Position numbers and translations under genes: made by a program
Assembly (NCBI GenBank): GCA_043720395.1
Contig: JAYSSR010000077.1
Span: 13,782 to 77,781 of the forward strand
DNA: 64,000 bases
Source: JANOYY01 sp043720395
GTDB taxonomy: Bacteria; Actinomycetota; Acidimicrobiia; Acidimicrobiales; JANYDT01
Direction of reading: 5' to 3'
Shown: one piece after another, positions 7,995 through 17,185 of the stretch
Position numbering within the stretch: the first letter of the stretch is position 1
Layout of the letters: every line of letters starts with the position of its first letter
Notes under the pieces: generated by a model
Told to the model about the DNA's origin: nothing
What the model saw: the letters and a program-made list of their open reading frames with translations, nothing else
Databases searched by the model: none

Positions 7995-9686
7995 ATGACG
8001 ACCGGGCCACGGGACTACACCTCCGGTACGCGTGCGGCGCTCGCCGCACTGTCGAATGGAACCTGCTATTACCCGGGTTGTACGACTCCGATTCTCACGT
8101 TCATCGACGGCGAACCGTTCATCAACTACGAGATCGCGCACATTCGCGATGCCAAGGTCGGCAACAGGTACGACCCCGACATGGTCGATGATGAGCGACG
8201 GGCTTTCGCGAATCTGGTGCTCTTGTGCAAACCGCATCACACCCTGGTCGACAAGACCCATCCGGGCCGATACGCGGTGCAAGACCTGCAGCTGTGGAAA
8301 GCGGAGCGAGAGGCCCAAGGCATCGCCGGACTTGCCGGACTTCGCGGCCTCACGGAGGAGCGCCTCGAGGAGTGGATCGTTGCAGCTGTGACTTCCGCAA
8401 CCGACGCACCGTCGGCGGCCGCGGTCGTAGGAGTGGCCAAGGCCGCGGCTGCGCTCGTTTCAAACGTCATCACTTCCCGTGCCTACGTCGCGCACGCCGC
8501 AACGCTCTGGGGCCGCACCTGGGACTCCACCCGCTCGTCGCTCCTTGCGTGGGATCCCGAGACAGGCGAGCGCCTCTACGCCGAACCGCCAGCGAACGAG
8601 ACTGACCGGCACCGCCGGGCAGTTGCGGCCGCACTTGCGACGGCAATTGAGCAGGCGCGAGGGGATGTCGCATCTGTGCGCACGGAAGTGGCCGGCGTGC
8701 GAGCTACTTCAGTGGTGCTGCGACCGTGGTGCGATGCCGTGATTCGCGCCACTGACACGCTCATGGAGGCAGCGGGCCGCTGGCCCACCCCACCCCCGTT
8801 CGAGGACGACAGCCTGCTGCCCGACGCCGTAGATGCGCTCAACACTGCTGTCGACAGTCTCTCGGCGAAGTGGCGGAACGAAGACGTGCCTGAGCCCGTC
8901 GCGCCCGAGCCGCCACCAGAGCCCAAGGAATCCGAACCCGAAAGACTGTTCCGCGAACACACTGAACTACTCGACGAATCCAGACGATACGCACGCGCTA
9001 GAGGACTTCCCTACGATCGAAAGCTGGCGCTACGCCTGTTCGACGCGTTGCCGTTCGCGTCGAAAATTCCACCAATCCCGTCTCTGTGGCCCTACTGCAT
9101 CGACACGACCGCCAGCTTGCTAGCAGATGTCGCCCGGAACGCGACCGACCATGAGTTCGAGGAGCTCATAGAACTTTGCGAGTGCGGGCCCTTCCTGGCC
9201 GGCGTCCTCACGGCGAGGGCGATGAGACACACCGCCAACGAAGCGGAACTTCCAGAAAGAAGTCGGCGGGCGACAGCCACGGTCGAGCTCTTGTTTCGGC
9301 GAGCAGACTGGTCCCGCACCGAGCTCTGGGATGACGTCGGCATCTGGGCTCGCGTCGTACTGAGCATCGAGGCCTCGGTCGAGACGGCTGAGACGGTCGC
9401 AGCGCTGCTTGAGGCTGGGCTCGGCCAGAGTCCTCTGATCCTCCCAAGCCTCATCGAGGGCTGCGCCGAGTGGATCGAGCAGCGTGATTCACGCGACTTC
9501 AGTCGGTTCCTCGGTCAACGGCGACGCTACTCGATGCTCCCCGATTGGTTTCCGACCTCGTCGGTGGTCGAAGGGATCCGGGAGGCGTACCCACGAGTGC
9601 GCGCCGCCGAAGAACCTCGTGGCGACGCCGACGACGTTGAGAGTCTCGCCTCCCAAATTCTCTACCTCGCCGCCGAGCGCCGATGA
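7995..9686 (+). CDS. HNH nuclease-domain protein with long helical C-terminus
   Basis: A 563-residue protein. The N-terminal 95 residues form an HNH nuclease unit: a first Cys pair region CYYPGCTTPI, the core EIAHIRDAK, and ANLVLLCKPHHTLVD, giving C-x4-C ... H ... N-x4-C-x2-H-H. HNH nucleases of this type cut double-stranded DNA. The remaining part has an Ala-rich helical segment, a proline-rich linker (PEPVAPEPPPEPKE, near residue 300) and a C-terminal helical region of about 240 residues that is not recognised. A sensor or target-binding C-terminus joined to an HNH effector is common among stand-alone defence proteins, and the location in a defence island fits. Function beyond the HNH fold is inference. 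Its stop overlaps the ATG of an IS110-derived ORF. Confidence 0.75.
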   Translation: MTTGPRDYTSGTRAALAALSNGTCYYPGCTTPILTFIDGEPFINYEIAHIRDAKVGNRYDPDMVDDERRAFANLVLLCKPHHTLVDKTHPGRYAVQDLQLWKAEREAQGIAGLAGLRGLTEERLEEWIVAAVTSATDAPSAAAVVGVAKAAAALVSNVITSRAYVAHAATLWGRTWDSTRSSLLAWDPETGERLYAEPPANETDRHRRAVAAALATAIEQARGDVASVRTEVAGVRATSVVLRPWCDAVIRATDTLMEAAGRWPTPPPFEDDSLLPDAVDALNTAVDSLSAKWRNEDVPEPVAPEPPPEPKESEPERLFREHTELLDESRRYARARGLPYDRKLALRLFDALPFASKIPPIPSLWPYCIDTTASLLADVARNATDHEFEELIELCECGPFLAGVLTARAMRHTANEAELPERSRRATATVELLFRRADWSRTELWDDVGIWARVVLSIEASVETAETVAALLEAGLGQSPLILPSLIEGCAEWIEQRDSRDFSRFLGQRRRYSMLPDWFPTSSVVEGIREAYPRVRAAEEPRGDADDVESLASQILYLAAERR

Positions 9687-10342
9687 GCACGAGACCTCGA
9701 TCAACTGGCCGGCTCGCCAATTCGCCACCGAGCAGATCTCGAGGCCGGGGTCGAAGTCACTCGCTGCCGTCTCCCGGGGGACCGGCCGGTCGGATCGCCT
9801 TCAGCGAGTACTTCACCTTCACCTCGTCGGTCAGGTCCGACACCGACGTTGCGGCCACGATCTTGCTGGTCACCGCCGGCGACAACCCCGAGCGAATGGG
9901 ATCCGAAGCAGCGTTCGCTGCGCTCTGCGGTGTCAGCCCGGTCGAAGCATCCTCGGGACGGATCACTCGTCACCGACTCAACCAAGGCGGCGATCGTCAA
10001 GCCAACAACGCCCTCTGGCGGATCGCTCTGGTTCGCATGACCTGCGATCCCAGCACCCGCGCCTACGTCGAGCGCCGCACCGCCGAAGGCAAATCGAAAA
10101 GGGAAATCATCCGCTGCCTCAAACGGCACATCGCCCGCGAGATCTACCGGCTCATCACCACACCCAACGCAGTGATCGACGGCACCGAAGTCCGCACTGC
10201 ACGCAACACCGCAGGAATCAGTCTTGAAAGCGCCGCCCAAGCACTCGACAGCTGGCCCATTCGCCTCTCACGACTCGAGCGTGGTCTCATCTACGACGAC
10301 AACCTCGCCCACCGCTACCAAGACTGGCTACAAACCGCTTGA
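9683..10342 (+). pseudogene. 5'-truncated IS110-family transposase remnant
   Basis: From about base 9840 the frame reads the C-terminal half of an IS110 transposase (Transposase_20 domain): SEAAFAALCGVSPVEASSG, RLNQGGDRQANNALWRIALV and RAYVERRTAEGKSKREIIR, followed by a C-terminal Xre-like tail (AGISLESAAQALDSWPIRLS) typical of actinobacterial IS110. The catalytic RuvC-like DEDD N-terminal half (about 250 residues) is missing. The first 55 codons, 9683-9840, do not look like transposase and may belong to interrupted host sequence. No terminal repeats are recognisable, as expected for IS110. The element is surely inactive and marks an old insertion and deletion next to the HNH gene. Confidence 0.8.
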
Positions 10343-10452
10343 CTTCCTAACTCCGATAGGAGCATCAGCCCTGGGCTTACAGGCCATCGCAGCGAGATAC
10401 GGCGGCGGCAGCTCTCCAATCCTTCGTTGAACAGCGCACCGGCCGTCCGCCC

Positions 10453-11154
10453 TCAGAGAGGTTCATGCACCAGGACCGCAGCAGCGCCTGGCGAGGTCCG
10501 CAGGTCGATCGGGAGCTCCGGGTCCGGGTCACGGTGACCCCGGTCCGGCGGATCGGGAAGCCCGGCGAGGAAGGCATGGACCAAGAACTCGAAGCGCTCG
10601 TCGGACGGAGACCGGAGCTCCACGAACTGAGCAGAAGCTGACGCACCGGCGCCGACGGAGCCACGAACACCCGAGAGTGCCTCCTCGCGTGCAAGCCAGC
10701 CGAGGAGAACCGTGTTCCACGTGTCGTAGATCCTCTGGGCCATCACCGACTCGAAACCGACGCGTTCGAGGATTCGAATGACCGCGTCGTTGACCTCGAC
10801 GTACCGGTCGGTCACCCGGAACCGGCCCAGGCCAGCGGCGGCGAAACCTGGCATCTCCTCGGCGAGGCGGCGAAGGCCGTTGGCGTAGGAACGTAGGGAG
10901 TCCCGCCAGTCGGCGGGGTCGGCGGGCGGTTTGATCTCGAGCCGTCGGATGAGGCGGTCGGACACCAGGTCGATCAACTCATCGCGATCCTGCACCCACC
11001 CGTAGAGCGACTGGTGGGTGACGCCGAGGCGTTCGGCCACGGCGGCCATGGTGAGGTTCTCGATTCCGAGTTCGCAGGCAGCATCGACGATGTCGTCGCG
11101 GCTGATACGCGGCGGGCGACCCCGTCGCCGCTGCCCATCTGCGGCGTAGGTCAT
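10453..11154 (-). CDS. TetR-family transcriptional regulator
   Basis: A 233-residue TetR repressor counted from ATG 11154 (MTYAADGQRRRGRPPRISRD); ATG 11166 would add 4 residues. A basic arm is followed by the TetR DNA-binding domain with the helix-turn-helix LTMAAVAERLGVTHQSLYGW. The C-terminal ligand-binding part is helical and ends in a proline-rich tail. It is transcribed away from the Tad operon, whose promoter lies about 60 bases upstream of this start, so repression of the divergent operon is a reasonable guess. Ligand unknown. The downstream side abuts the IS110 remnant. Confidence 0.88.
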   Translation of the reverse strand: MTYAADGQRRRGRPPRISRDDIVDAACELGIENLTMAAVAERLGVTHQSLYGWVQDRDELIDLVSDRLIRRLEIKPPADPADWRDSLRSYANGLRRLAEEMPGFAAAGLGRFRVTDRYVEVNDAVIRILERVGFESVMAQRIYDTWNTVLLGWLAREEALSGVRGSVGAGASASAQFVELRSPSDERFEFLVHAFLAGLPDPPDRGHRDPDPELPIDLRTSPGAAAVLVHEPL

Positions 11155-11211
11155 CGGGACCACCATAGGCGAAGCGGTCGAGGAGCAAGAAGTACCTGTT
11201 CAGAGATTTTC

Positions 11212-11239
11212 TTGCGGCCGCAGTTTTAAGCAGTACAAT
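11212..11239 (+). promoter_or_regulatory. Probable promoter of the Tad pilus operon
   Basis: TTGCGG (11212-11217), 16 bases, then TACAAT (11234-11239), a good sigma-70-type pair in an AT-rich patch between the divergent TetR gene and the Tad genes. Transcription from about 11246 would leave a leader of about 235 bases before the first Tad start, containing a short GTCGC/GCGAC hairpin near 11252-11265. No riboswitch type is recognised. Confidence 0.6.
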
Positions 11240-11480
11240 CTGATCTCAGCTGTCGCTCCCGCGACGGTCGGGATGGGGGACGAGCGACGATGCTCAGCCA
11301 ACTCGGTCGGAGTGCAGTCCTTGGACTGCGGGGACAATTCACCAGTCCGCCGCGGTTCGATGACCGGGACAGCCGACCGAGGTGTCGCGCTTTGGACCCG
11401 AGCGGGGTGGGTTGCTTGGTGTGCACACGACACGCCTTCGCCCAGCGCGCCAACCATGCGCGCCGATCTGTCCAGTTCCG

Positions 11481-12074
11481 ATGGGGCCAGAGATGGGACC
11501 TGGCCAAGCGCTGACCATCCCGGCCCGCCGGCGGTACGACCGCCGCGCCTCGTGGGCCTCGGCCGCCGCGCCCTTGGTCGCTGCGATTCTCATCCTGAAC
11601 ACAGGACCCCACGGACCCGTCCTGAGTTCCCTCGTCGCTGGCGTCGGGCTTGCCGCCCTCGCAACCACGGACGCGACCTCCCACCGGCTCCCCGCAACGC
11701 AAGTGCGGGTGCTCGCTGGTCTGACTGCGGCAAGCCTGATCGGCGCGGCATGGTGGCTCGACGAGTGGAGCCCACTACTCCGGGCCGTCGCAGGCGCGGC
11801 TGTCGTCGCAGTCGTACTCGGCGCGCTGTGGCTGGTACTGCCGGGGGCGATCGCGTTCGGTGACGTGAAGGTCACCGTCGTTGCTTTCGCTGCCGCTGCC
11901 GCTGTCTCGTGGAGGGCCGGCGCAGTCATGATCGTCTTGGCGTGCGTGATCGGCGGCTGCGTCGCCGTGATCGCGAGGGGGACTCGTCGGCACCTCACGT
12001 CAGCGCAGCCGACCATTCCGTTCGTGCCGGGCCTCGCGCTCGGCTTCGTCGTGGGGGTGATGGTTCCGTGGTGA
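11481..12074 (+). CDS. tadV: Prepilin peptidase (TadV/CpaA type, family A24)
   Basis: About 197 residues from ATG 11481; ATG 11493 is an alternative, and the frame is open back to 11382. It is a polytopic membrane protein with about six hydrophobic segments. The two catalytic aspartates of A24 aspartic peptidases are visible in TTDATSHRLPA (first Asp, D-x2-S-x-R-L-P variant) and AFGDVKVT (the GDVK motif, usually G-x-G-D-x-K). The enzyme removes the leader peptide of Flp-type pilins and pseudopilins at the inner face of the membrane. First gene of the long Tad operon; its stop overlaps the next gene's GTG by 4 bases (GTGA). Confidence 0.8.
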   Translation: MGPEMGPGQALTIPARRRYDRRASWASAAAPLVAAILILNTGPHGPVLSSLVAGVGLAALATTDATSHRLPATQVRVLAGLTAASLIGAAWWLDEWSPLLRAVAGAAVVAVVLGALWLVLPGAIAFGDVKVTVVAFAAAAAVSWRAGAVMIVLACVIGGCVAVIARGTRRHLTSAQPTIPFVPGLALGFVVGVMVPW

Positions 12075-12757
12075 GAGATCGACTGATTGCAATCGTGCTG
12101 ACGGCCGGCGTGTTGGTAAGCGGATGCTCGGGTGAGGGCGCGGCCGGGCCGACGACCGATTCGCAAGCGCCGAACACGACCGCCACATCCAGCTCCCCGC
12201 CATCCTCGACGGTTGCTCCGAGTTCGACGCCGGCACCAACGACGAACGCTTCGTCAACCAGCGCGGCACCCTCGACGTCGCCACCAAGCACGGTCGTCAC
12301 GAGCGAGAGCCTCCAGCCAACCATCGAGCAGCTCGTCGACTCGTACGACGCGGTGGTCGCCGAGATCCTCACCAACCCCAGCGTCGCTTCCAACGCCGAC
12401 GACGCGCTGGTCGGCCGCTACCTGGCTCTCTTCCCAGTGGACAGCGCATTTGCGAGTGGGGCACTCGGGTTCTGGGCCAGCGAGGCCGCCGCTGGCCGCT
12501 TCTACCGCGCCGGGCCACGTGGCGCGATGTACGACTCAACTGTGCAATCGGTCGAGCTTCGCAGCGAGACCGAAGCGGTGGCGATGGTGTGCACCGTCAC
12601 CTCGATCCAGATCGTCGACAGCACCGGGGCGGCGCTCGAGTCGCAGGGTGGCGTCAACGGTGGCGAGGTCGTCGTTGTGCGAGTAGGAGACGACTGGCTG
12701 CTTCGTGATCTGACCGAGGCACCGCCCGACAACTGCCCGCGGCCCGGGGACTCGTGA
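12071..12757 (+). CDS. Tad-locus lipoprotein
   Basis: About 228 residues with a GTG start (12071, overlapping the previous stop; 12068 also possible). The N-terminus is a lipoprotein signal: basic VRDR, a hydrophobic stretch, then the lipobox LVSGC, with Cys near residue 18. A linker of about 70 residues made almost only of Ser, Thr, Pro and Ala follows, as in cell-wall-spanning actinobacterial lipoproteins. The globular C-terminal part (about residues 95-228) resembles small NTF2-like or CpaD-like accessory folds, but no family is certain. Its position between the prepilin peptidase and a secreted protein suggests a role in anchoring or exporting the pilus. Confidence 0.75.
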   Translation: MRDRLIAIVLTAGVLVSGCSGEGAAGPTTDSQAPNTTATSSSPPSSTVAPSSTPAPTTNASSTSAAPSTSPPSTVVTSESLQPTIEQLVDSYDAVVAEILTNPSVASNADDALVGRYLALFPVDSAFASGALGFWASEAAAGRFYRAGPRGAMYDSTVQSVELRSETEAVAMVCTVTSIQIVDSTGAALESQGGVNGGEVVVVRVGDDWLLRDLTEAPPDNCPRPGDS

Positions 12758-13626
12758 TGCGAACGCGCACGTGCGTCGCTGCCATCGGCGCCACAGTCGG
12801 TCTGTTGGTGACACCGCCCACGGCGGCGGTGGCTCAGGACGTGACACAGTGCGTCGAGTGGTCGCCCCGTGGCTACTGCCTCGAGTGGGACGTGCCGACG
12901 CCCGGCACCCCGGGCACACCTGGCGGCTCGGGTGGTGGTCCGCCCCCCGAGTGCTACTGGGTCAACCTGTCTGACGACCTCGGCGAGGATCCCACGATCT
13001 TCCCCGACTTCGGACTGGAGCGTCCGCCTGAGGGCGTTGACGTCGTGTGGCAATCCTGGGAGTGCGCTGATGGCCGAACCACCTTCAACTTTCGGTGGGT
13101 GATCGCAGCCACGCCTGGAACGCTGGCCACCATCGCACGAGGCCGACTGGTCGGTGAACTGCCGCAACCCGTTGTCGAGTCATCACCACCAGCGGGCACT
13201 GCGTCGATCATCGGCGTTCCCGTGTTCGTCGCCGTCGTGAACTGGACCGGCGTATTGACCGAGACCGAGTGCGCGGGCGGTCTGTGCGTGACCGTCACCG
13301 CTACGCCTCAGCTGACGTTCCGGCCGGGCGAGCCGGGCGCACAGACGGTGCAGTGTGCCGGCTCGGGAACTCGCTTCACAGCGAGCGCTGGAACGCCCGA
13401 GACCCAAGCGGACGCGCCAGGCGCGTGCGCCTGGACCTACACGACCCGTACTGGAGCAAGCGGTCGTCCATCGGCTTGGCCCGGGCAGGCGTCGGTGTCG
13501 TGGTCGATCTCGTGGACAGCGACGACCGGAGCGTCCGGAGCGCTTGCAGCGGTGACTCGCTCGACCGATGTGCCGCGGCCAGTAGCGGAGGTTCAGACCG
13601 TGATCGAAGGAGGGGAGACACCATGA
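12757..13626 (+). CDS. Secreted Tad-locus protein of unknown function
   Basis: About 289 residues; start ATG 12757 overlaps the previous stop (TGATG), GTG 12754 is also possible. A Sec signal peptide is clear: MRTRT, hydrophobic core, cleavage probably after AAVAQ near residue 27. The mature part begins with paired cysteines (TQCVEWSPRGYCLEW), then a Gly/Pro/Thr linker and a beta-rich region with six or more further cysteines, some likely in disulfides. Proteins of this kind are recurrent in actinobacterial Tad-like loci next to SAF-domain genes, but their role is not known. It overlaps the SAF gene by 4 bases. Confidence 0.75.
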   Translation: MRTRTCVAAIGATVGLLVTPPTAAVAQDVTQCVEWSPRGYCLEWDVPTPGTPGTPGGSGGGPPPECYWVNLSDDLGEDPTIFPDFGLERPPEGVDVVWQSWECADGRTTFNFRWVIAATPGTLATIARGRLVGELPQPVVESSPPAGTASIIGVPVFVAVVNWTGVLTETECAGGLCVTVTATPQLTFRPGEPGAQTVQCAGSGTRFTASAGTPETQADAPGACAWTYTTRTGASGRPSAWPGQASVSWSISWTATTGASGALAAVTRSTDVPRPVAEVQTVIEGGETP

Positions 13627-14306
13627 GTACGACGATGACTCGCCGCAACGGAGCGGGATCCACGGAGTCGGCAAACCGAGCTGCACGGCAGGCGACGGTT
13701 GCTGGCCAGAAGAAGGACCCGGTACGGCGGCGATGGGGCCGCATCGGTGGAGGTGTGTTCGCTGCGGTGGTCGGCGGATGGCTGTTTGCCTCGCTCTACC
13801 TCTCGGCCGACGACCGAGTCGAGGTGCTGGCCGTTGCATCCGACATTGGGAGGTTCGACGTGATCGAGCGGAGCGACCTCAGGGTCGTCACCATCGGCGA
13901 GGACACCGACGTTGCCTCGATCCCTGCATCGCGCCTCGACGACTTGGTGGGGCGGGTCGCCTCGACCGACATCGTGGCCGGCGGCCTGCTCGTCGACGGG
14001 CAGTTGTTGCCCGCCGGTGATCGACTCGTGACGGCCGCCGAGGCGATCGTGGGCGTGTTGGTCGGGCCAGGTGATTCGCCGACTACGGGCATGACCCGTG
14101 GAGCCGCGGTGTCGGTCGTCATCCGACCGGCTGCGGGAACCAACGGCACCGTCGCTGAGGTACCCGGGTGGATCGCCGGGATCGGCGGCGAGGTGTCGTC
14201 GAGCGGGGACCGACCCGTCGAGGTCGTCGTCGCTCGGTCCGAGGCTGCTCGAGTTTCCGCCGCCGCCGCAGACCGTCGGGTCACGATCGTGGTGCTGGGG
14301 GACTGA
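13623..14306 (+). CDS. SAF-domain pilus assembly protein (CpaB/RcpC-like)
   Basis: A 227-residue protein: basic N-terminal tail, one membrane segment near residues 40-60 (IGGGVFAAVVGGWLFASLYL), then an SAF domain (VLAVASDIGRFDVIERSDLR and SRLDDLVGRVASTDIVAGG) as in CpaB/RcpC of Tad systems. The family sits across or outside the membrane and may bind cell-wall sugar to guide the secretion channel. ATGA overlap with the previous gene; the next gene starts 2 bases after the stop. The C-terminal half is shorter than proteobacterial CpaB, consistent with the absence of an outer-membrane secretin in this operon. Confidence 0.8.
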   Translation: MSTTMTRRNGAGSTESANRAARQATVAGQKKDPVRRRWGRIGGGVFAAVVGGWLFASLYLSADDRVEVLAVASDIGRFDVIERSDLRVVTIGEDTDVASIPASRLDDLVGRVASTDIVAGGLLVDGQLLPAGDRLVTAAEAIVGVLVGPGDSPTTGMTRGAAVSVVIRPAAGTNGTVAEVPGWIAGIGGEVSSSGDRPVEVVVARSEAARVSAAAADRRVTIVVLGD

Positions 14307-14308
14307 CG

Positions 14309-15028
14309 ATGCGACTGGGACTGGTGAGTGCCAAAGGGTCGCCGGGGGTGACGACGCTGGCCATCGGGGCCGCTGCGGTCATGGATGCGATCGCCGTGGA
14401 GCTCGACCCGGCTGGCGGTGACGTCGAGTGCTGGGTGGGCCCGGTCGGTGAGCCCGGACTCATCAGGGTGGCCGGGGCGCTGCGTCACATAGCGAATCCG
14501 AACGGGGTGCTCGCCGACCACGCAGCTGAGATTCACCCCGGGTTACGTGTCGTGCTGGCACCGACCGGTGGCGAACAAGCGGCGTCGACGTTGATGGCCA
14601 TCGGCAATCGGCTGGCCCCGGCCATGCGGTGCGAGGACGGCTCGGTCGTGCTCGACGGCGGACGCTGGAACCGTACGCAGCCAACCGCAGGCCGACTGGC
14701 GGGATGCGACGTCGTCGCCGTGGCGCTGGCTCCAACGCTGGGCGGTGTCGCCCACAGTCGAGGAACGATCAATGCGCTCCGAGACTCGCTCGGGATACCC
14801 GTCGTCGGCGTGCTGATCGGTGACCGCGGCTACAGCCCCGACGAAGTAGCCGGCGAGCTCGATGTCCCCGTGGCTGGGTCGATCGCATGGGACCGGCGCG
14901 GCGCTCAGACGTTGACCACTGGGGGTCCCTCCCGGTGGTGGCGTCGGTCGGCGCACGGCCGGTCGATCCGCTCGTTCGTCGACGCGCTCTCGACGTGGAT
15001 GCCGGAGGAGGTAGCTGCTCATGCCTGA
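14309..15028 (+). CDS. TadZ/CpaE-like ParA-family localisation protein
   Basis: A 239-residue MinD/ParA-like protein. The P-loop is a variant: VSAKGSPGVTTLAIG at residues 6-20 replaces the usual KGGVGKTT, so the deviant Walker lysine is present but the second lysine position is Val. Such variants are common in TadZ/CpaE proteins, which find the cell site for pilus assembly rather than drive it by strong ATP hydrolysis. A later segment VVALAPTLGGVAHSRGTIN matches the region after Walker B. The gene starts 2 bases after the SAF gene and overlaps the TadA ATPase gene by 8 bases. Confidence 0.75.
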   Translation: MRLGLVSAKGSPGVTTLAIGAAAVMDAIAVELDPAGGDVECWVGPVGEPGLIRVAGALRHIANPNGVLADHAAEIHPGLRVVLAPTGGEQAASTLMAIGNRLAPAMRCEDGSVVLDGGRWNRTQPTAGRLAGCDVVAVALAPTLGGVAHSRGTINALRDSLGIPVVGVLIGDRGYSPDEVAGELDVPVAGSIAWDRRGAQTLTTGGPSRWWRRSAHGRSIRSFVDALSTWMPEEVAAHA

Positions 15029-16346
15029 CCTCGGCGTGGAACGCATCGAGGTGACGCTGCGACGGCTCGTCGCGGACGAGATCGGCGACTACCTGCGCCG
15101 CTGTTCCGACGAGGGTCGGCGGCCACCGGACGACGCCGACCAGCGTCAGATGGCGAGAGCGATCGTGCGGCGCGAACTCGATGTGCGTGCGCGCACTGCG
15201 CTGCGCCTCGGCGAGCCACAGATCTCCGAAGTCGAAGAGGACGAGGTCACCGAGTCAGTCCTTGCCGCAGCGTTCTCCACGGCGCCGGCAATCGACCGGC
15301 TACTCGAGCGCCGCGATGTCACCGATCTGCACGTGAACGGCTGCGACGACGTGCGGCTCGTCACCATCGATGGCGTCGTCGAGCGCGCCGATCCCATCGC
15401 AGCCTCTGACGCGGAACTGATCGCGATGATCCAAGCGATGGCTCGACGGGGCGGCCACATGGAGCGCGAGTTCACCCCCGCCCACCCACGCCTCGATCTG
15501 CAACTTCCCGACGGCTCACGGCTTGCTGCAGCCGCGTGGGTGACACCTCGGCCGTACATGACGATCCGCCGGCACCTGCTGGTGGACGCCGACCAGGACA
15601 ACCTCGTCCGTCGAGGCATGTACGACCGTGGCATCGCTTCATTGCTCAAGGCCTTCGTCGCTGCCCGGTGGAACCTGCTCATCTGCGGCGGACAGGGCGT
15701 CGGTAAGACCACGCTGCTGCGGGCGCTGCTGCACGACTGCGAGCGGTCGGAACGCGTCGTGGTGCTGGAGCAGGAACCCGAACTGCACTTGGACCGGATG
15801 CCCGAACGGCACGACCAAGTCCTCGTGTTCCTCGAACGACCGCCGAACAGCGAGGGCGTCGGGGGCGTCACCCTCGGCGACCTGTCCCGGACGATCAAGC
15901 GGTTCACGCCCGATCGCATTGTGGTTGGCGAGGTGAGGGGCCCCGAAGTCATCGACATGTTGGAAGCGATGAGCCAGGGCATCGCCGGCTCGATGTGCAC
16001 CATCCACGCCGACTCGTCATGGTCAGTGTTCCCTCGCATGTCGGTGTACGCCCGAGCGGGCGGACGCGACTGGGCCACCGGCGACGTCATGCAGCTCGCC
16101 TCGTTGGCGCTCGACGCAGTCGTCTTCCTCTCGAAGACGCGCGACGGGCGACGGGTCGTCTCCGAGATCCGACACGTCGACCACTACGACGCCGACACTG
16201 GGCAGGTCGTGACCGACGTCTGGTTCGGCGCCAGCCCTGACGGTGTGGCCACGCCGAACCCAACGTCGCCGATCCCAGTCAGATTGCTCGACGAACTCGT
16301 CGCCCATGGCTACGACCCGTCGCTCCACGAGCGGGGTGCCTGGTGA
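15021..16346 (+). CDS. tadA: TadA/CpaF secretion ATPase
   Basis: A 441-residue member of the type II/IV secretion ATPase family. A helical N-terminal domain is followed by the ATPase core with Walker A LLICGGQGVGKTTLLRALL at about residues 218-236, an Asp box region (VVLEQEPELHLDR), the Walker B area TPDRIVVGEVRGPEVIDML and the His box (GSMCTIHADSSWSVFPRM). It is a hexameric motor that powers Flp pilus extension and retraction at the membrane with TadB and TadC. It overlaps the TadB gene by 4 bases (GTGA). All key motifs appear intact. Confidence 0.92.
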   Translation: MPDLGVERIEVTLRRLVADEIGDYLRRCSDEGRRPPDDADQRQMARAIVRRELDVRARTALRLGEPQISEVEEDEVTESVLAAAFSTAPAIDRLLERRDVTDLHVNGCDDVRLVTIDGVVERADPIAASDAELIAMIQAMARRGGHMEREFTPAHPRLDLQLPDGSRLAAAAWVTPRPYMTIRRHLLVDADQDNLVRRGMYDRGIASLLKAFVAARWNLLICGGQGVGKTTLLRALLHDCERSERVVVLEQEPELHLDRMPERHDQVLVFLERPPNSEGVGGVTLGDLSRTIKRFTPDRIVVGEVRGPEVIDMLEAMSQGIAGSMCTIHADSSWSVFPRMSVYARAGGRDWATGDVMQLASLALDAVVFLSKTRDGRRVVSEIRHVDHYDADTGQVVTDVWFGASPDGVATPNPTSPIPVRLLDELVAHGYDPSLHERGAW

Positions 16347-17185
16347 CCGCGCTCGCGGCGCTCTGCGGCGCCCTCGTCACCGGGGGGCTCTGGCTGGCGT
16401 TCGCCTCATGGCGCCCGATACCCGCGCCGGCCGCCGAGCGGCAACCGACCGTTCGGGCGCGGGCCGTGCTCGAACGCGACCGTGTGATTGCGGCCGCTGG
16501 TGCTGGTCTGCTCGTGCTGATCCTGACGCGCTGGCCGGTCGCGGCGATCGGCGCGGCCGTTGCCGGATGGGCGATCGCCGCCATGCCCCGTCGCGCCGAC
16601 CGTGAACGCCACGAGGCACGCACCGAGGCCACCGCGCTGTGGACCGAGATGCTGCGCGACTCGATGGGCACCGCTCGAGGTGTCGAAGGAGTCCTCGTTG
16701 CGACCGCCGCAGCCGCGCCCGTTGCAATACGCCCCGAGATCCAGCGAATGGCGCAGCGGCTGACCAGCGAACCGCTCGGAGACGTGCTCGACGATCTCGC
16801 CGCTGATCTCGACCATCCACTCGGCGATCTCGTCGTCACGGCGCTGCGACTGACGTCCACCACGGGCGGGCGACGCGTGCGTGAGGTCCTCGCTGACCTC
16901 GCTGCGGCCGCATATGCGGAGGCTGAGTCGCATCGGCGCATCGCCGTTGCACGGGAACGTCCTCGTGCTGCGCTCAAGTACACGGCGCTGATCATCGGTG
17001 GCTTCGTCGGCCTGCTGGCGATCTTCTCGCGGCGCTACCTCGAGCCCTACGACAACGCTGTCGGGCAAGTGGTGCTTGCGGCTGTCGGCTTCTACTGGGC
17101 CGCGGGTCTCTGGTGGATGCACCGGATGGGGCGCTCCAACCCGGTTCCGCGCTACCTCACCAACGCTGGTGGCGGTGCGGCATGA
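16343..17185 (+). CDS. tadB: TadB-like inner-membrane platform protein
   Basis: A 280-residue protein with GTG start. Layout: membrane segment at the N-terminus (ALCGALVTGGLWLAFASW), a second pair near residue 50-75, a cytoplasmic T2SSF domain (ALWTEMLRDSMGTARGVEGV ... LGDLVVTALRLTSTTGGRRV), then two C-terminal membrane segments. T2SSF proteins form the rotor-like base coupled to the TadA ATPase. It overlaps TadC by 4 bases (ATGA), the normal order tadA-tadB-tadC. Confidence 0.88.
   Translation: MTALAALCGALVTGGLWLAFASWRPIPAPAAERQPTVRARAVLERDRVIAAAGAGLLVLILTRWPVAAIGAAVAGWAIAAMPRRADRERHEARTEATALWTEMLRDSMGTARGVEGVLVATAAAAPVAIRPEIQRMAQRLTSEPLGDVLDDLAADLDHPLGDLVVTALRLTSTTGGRRVREVLADLAAAAYAEAESHRRIAVARERPRAALKYTALIIGGFVGLLAIFSRRYLEPYDNAVGQVVLAAVGFYWAAGLWWMHRMGRSNPVPRYLTNAGGGAA

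Noticed and set aside
9757..9966. Minus-strand 69-codon frame under the IS110 remnant
   Set aside because: Antisense to transposase motifs; no ribosome site or domain.
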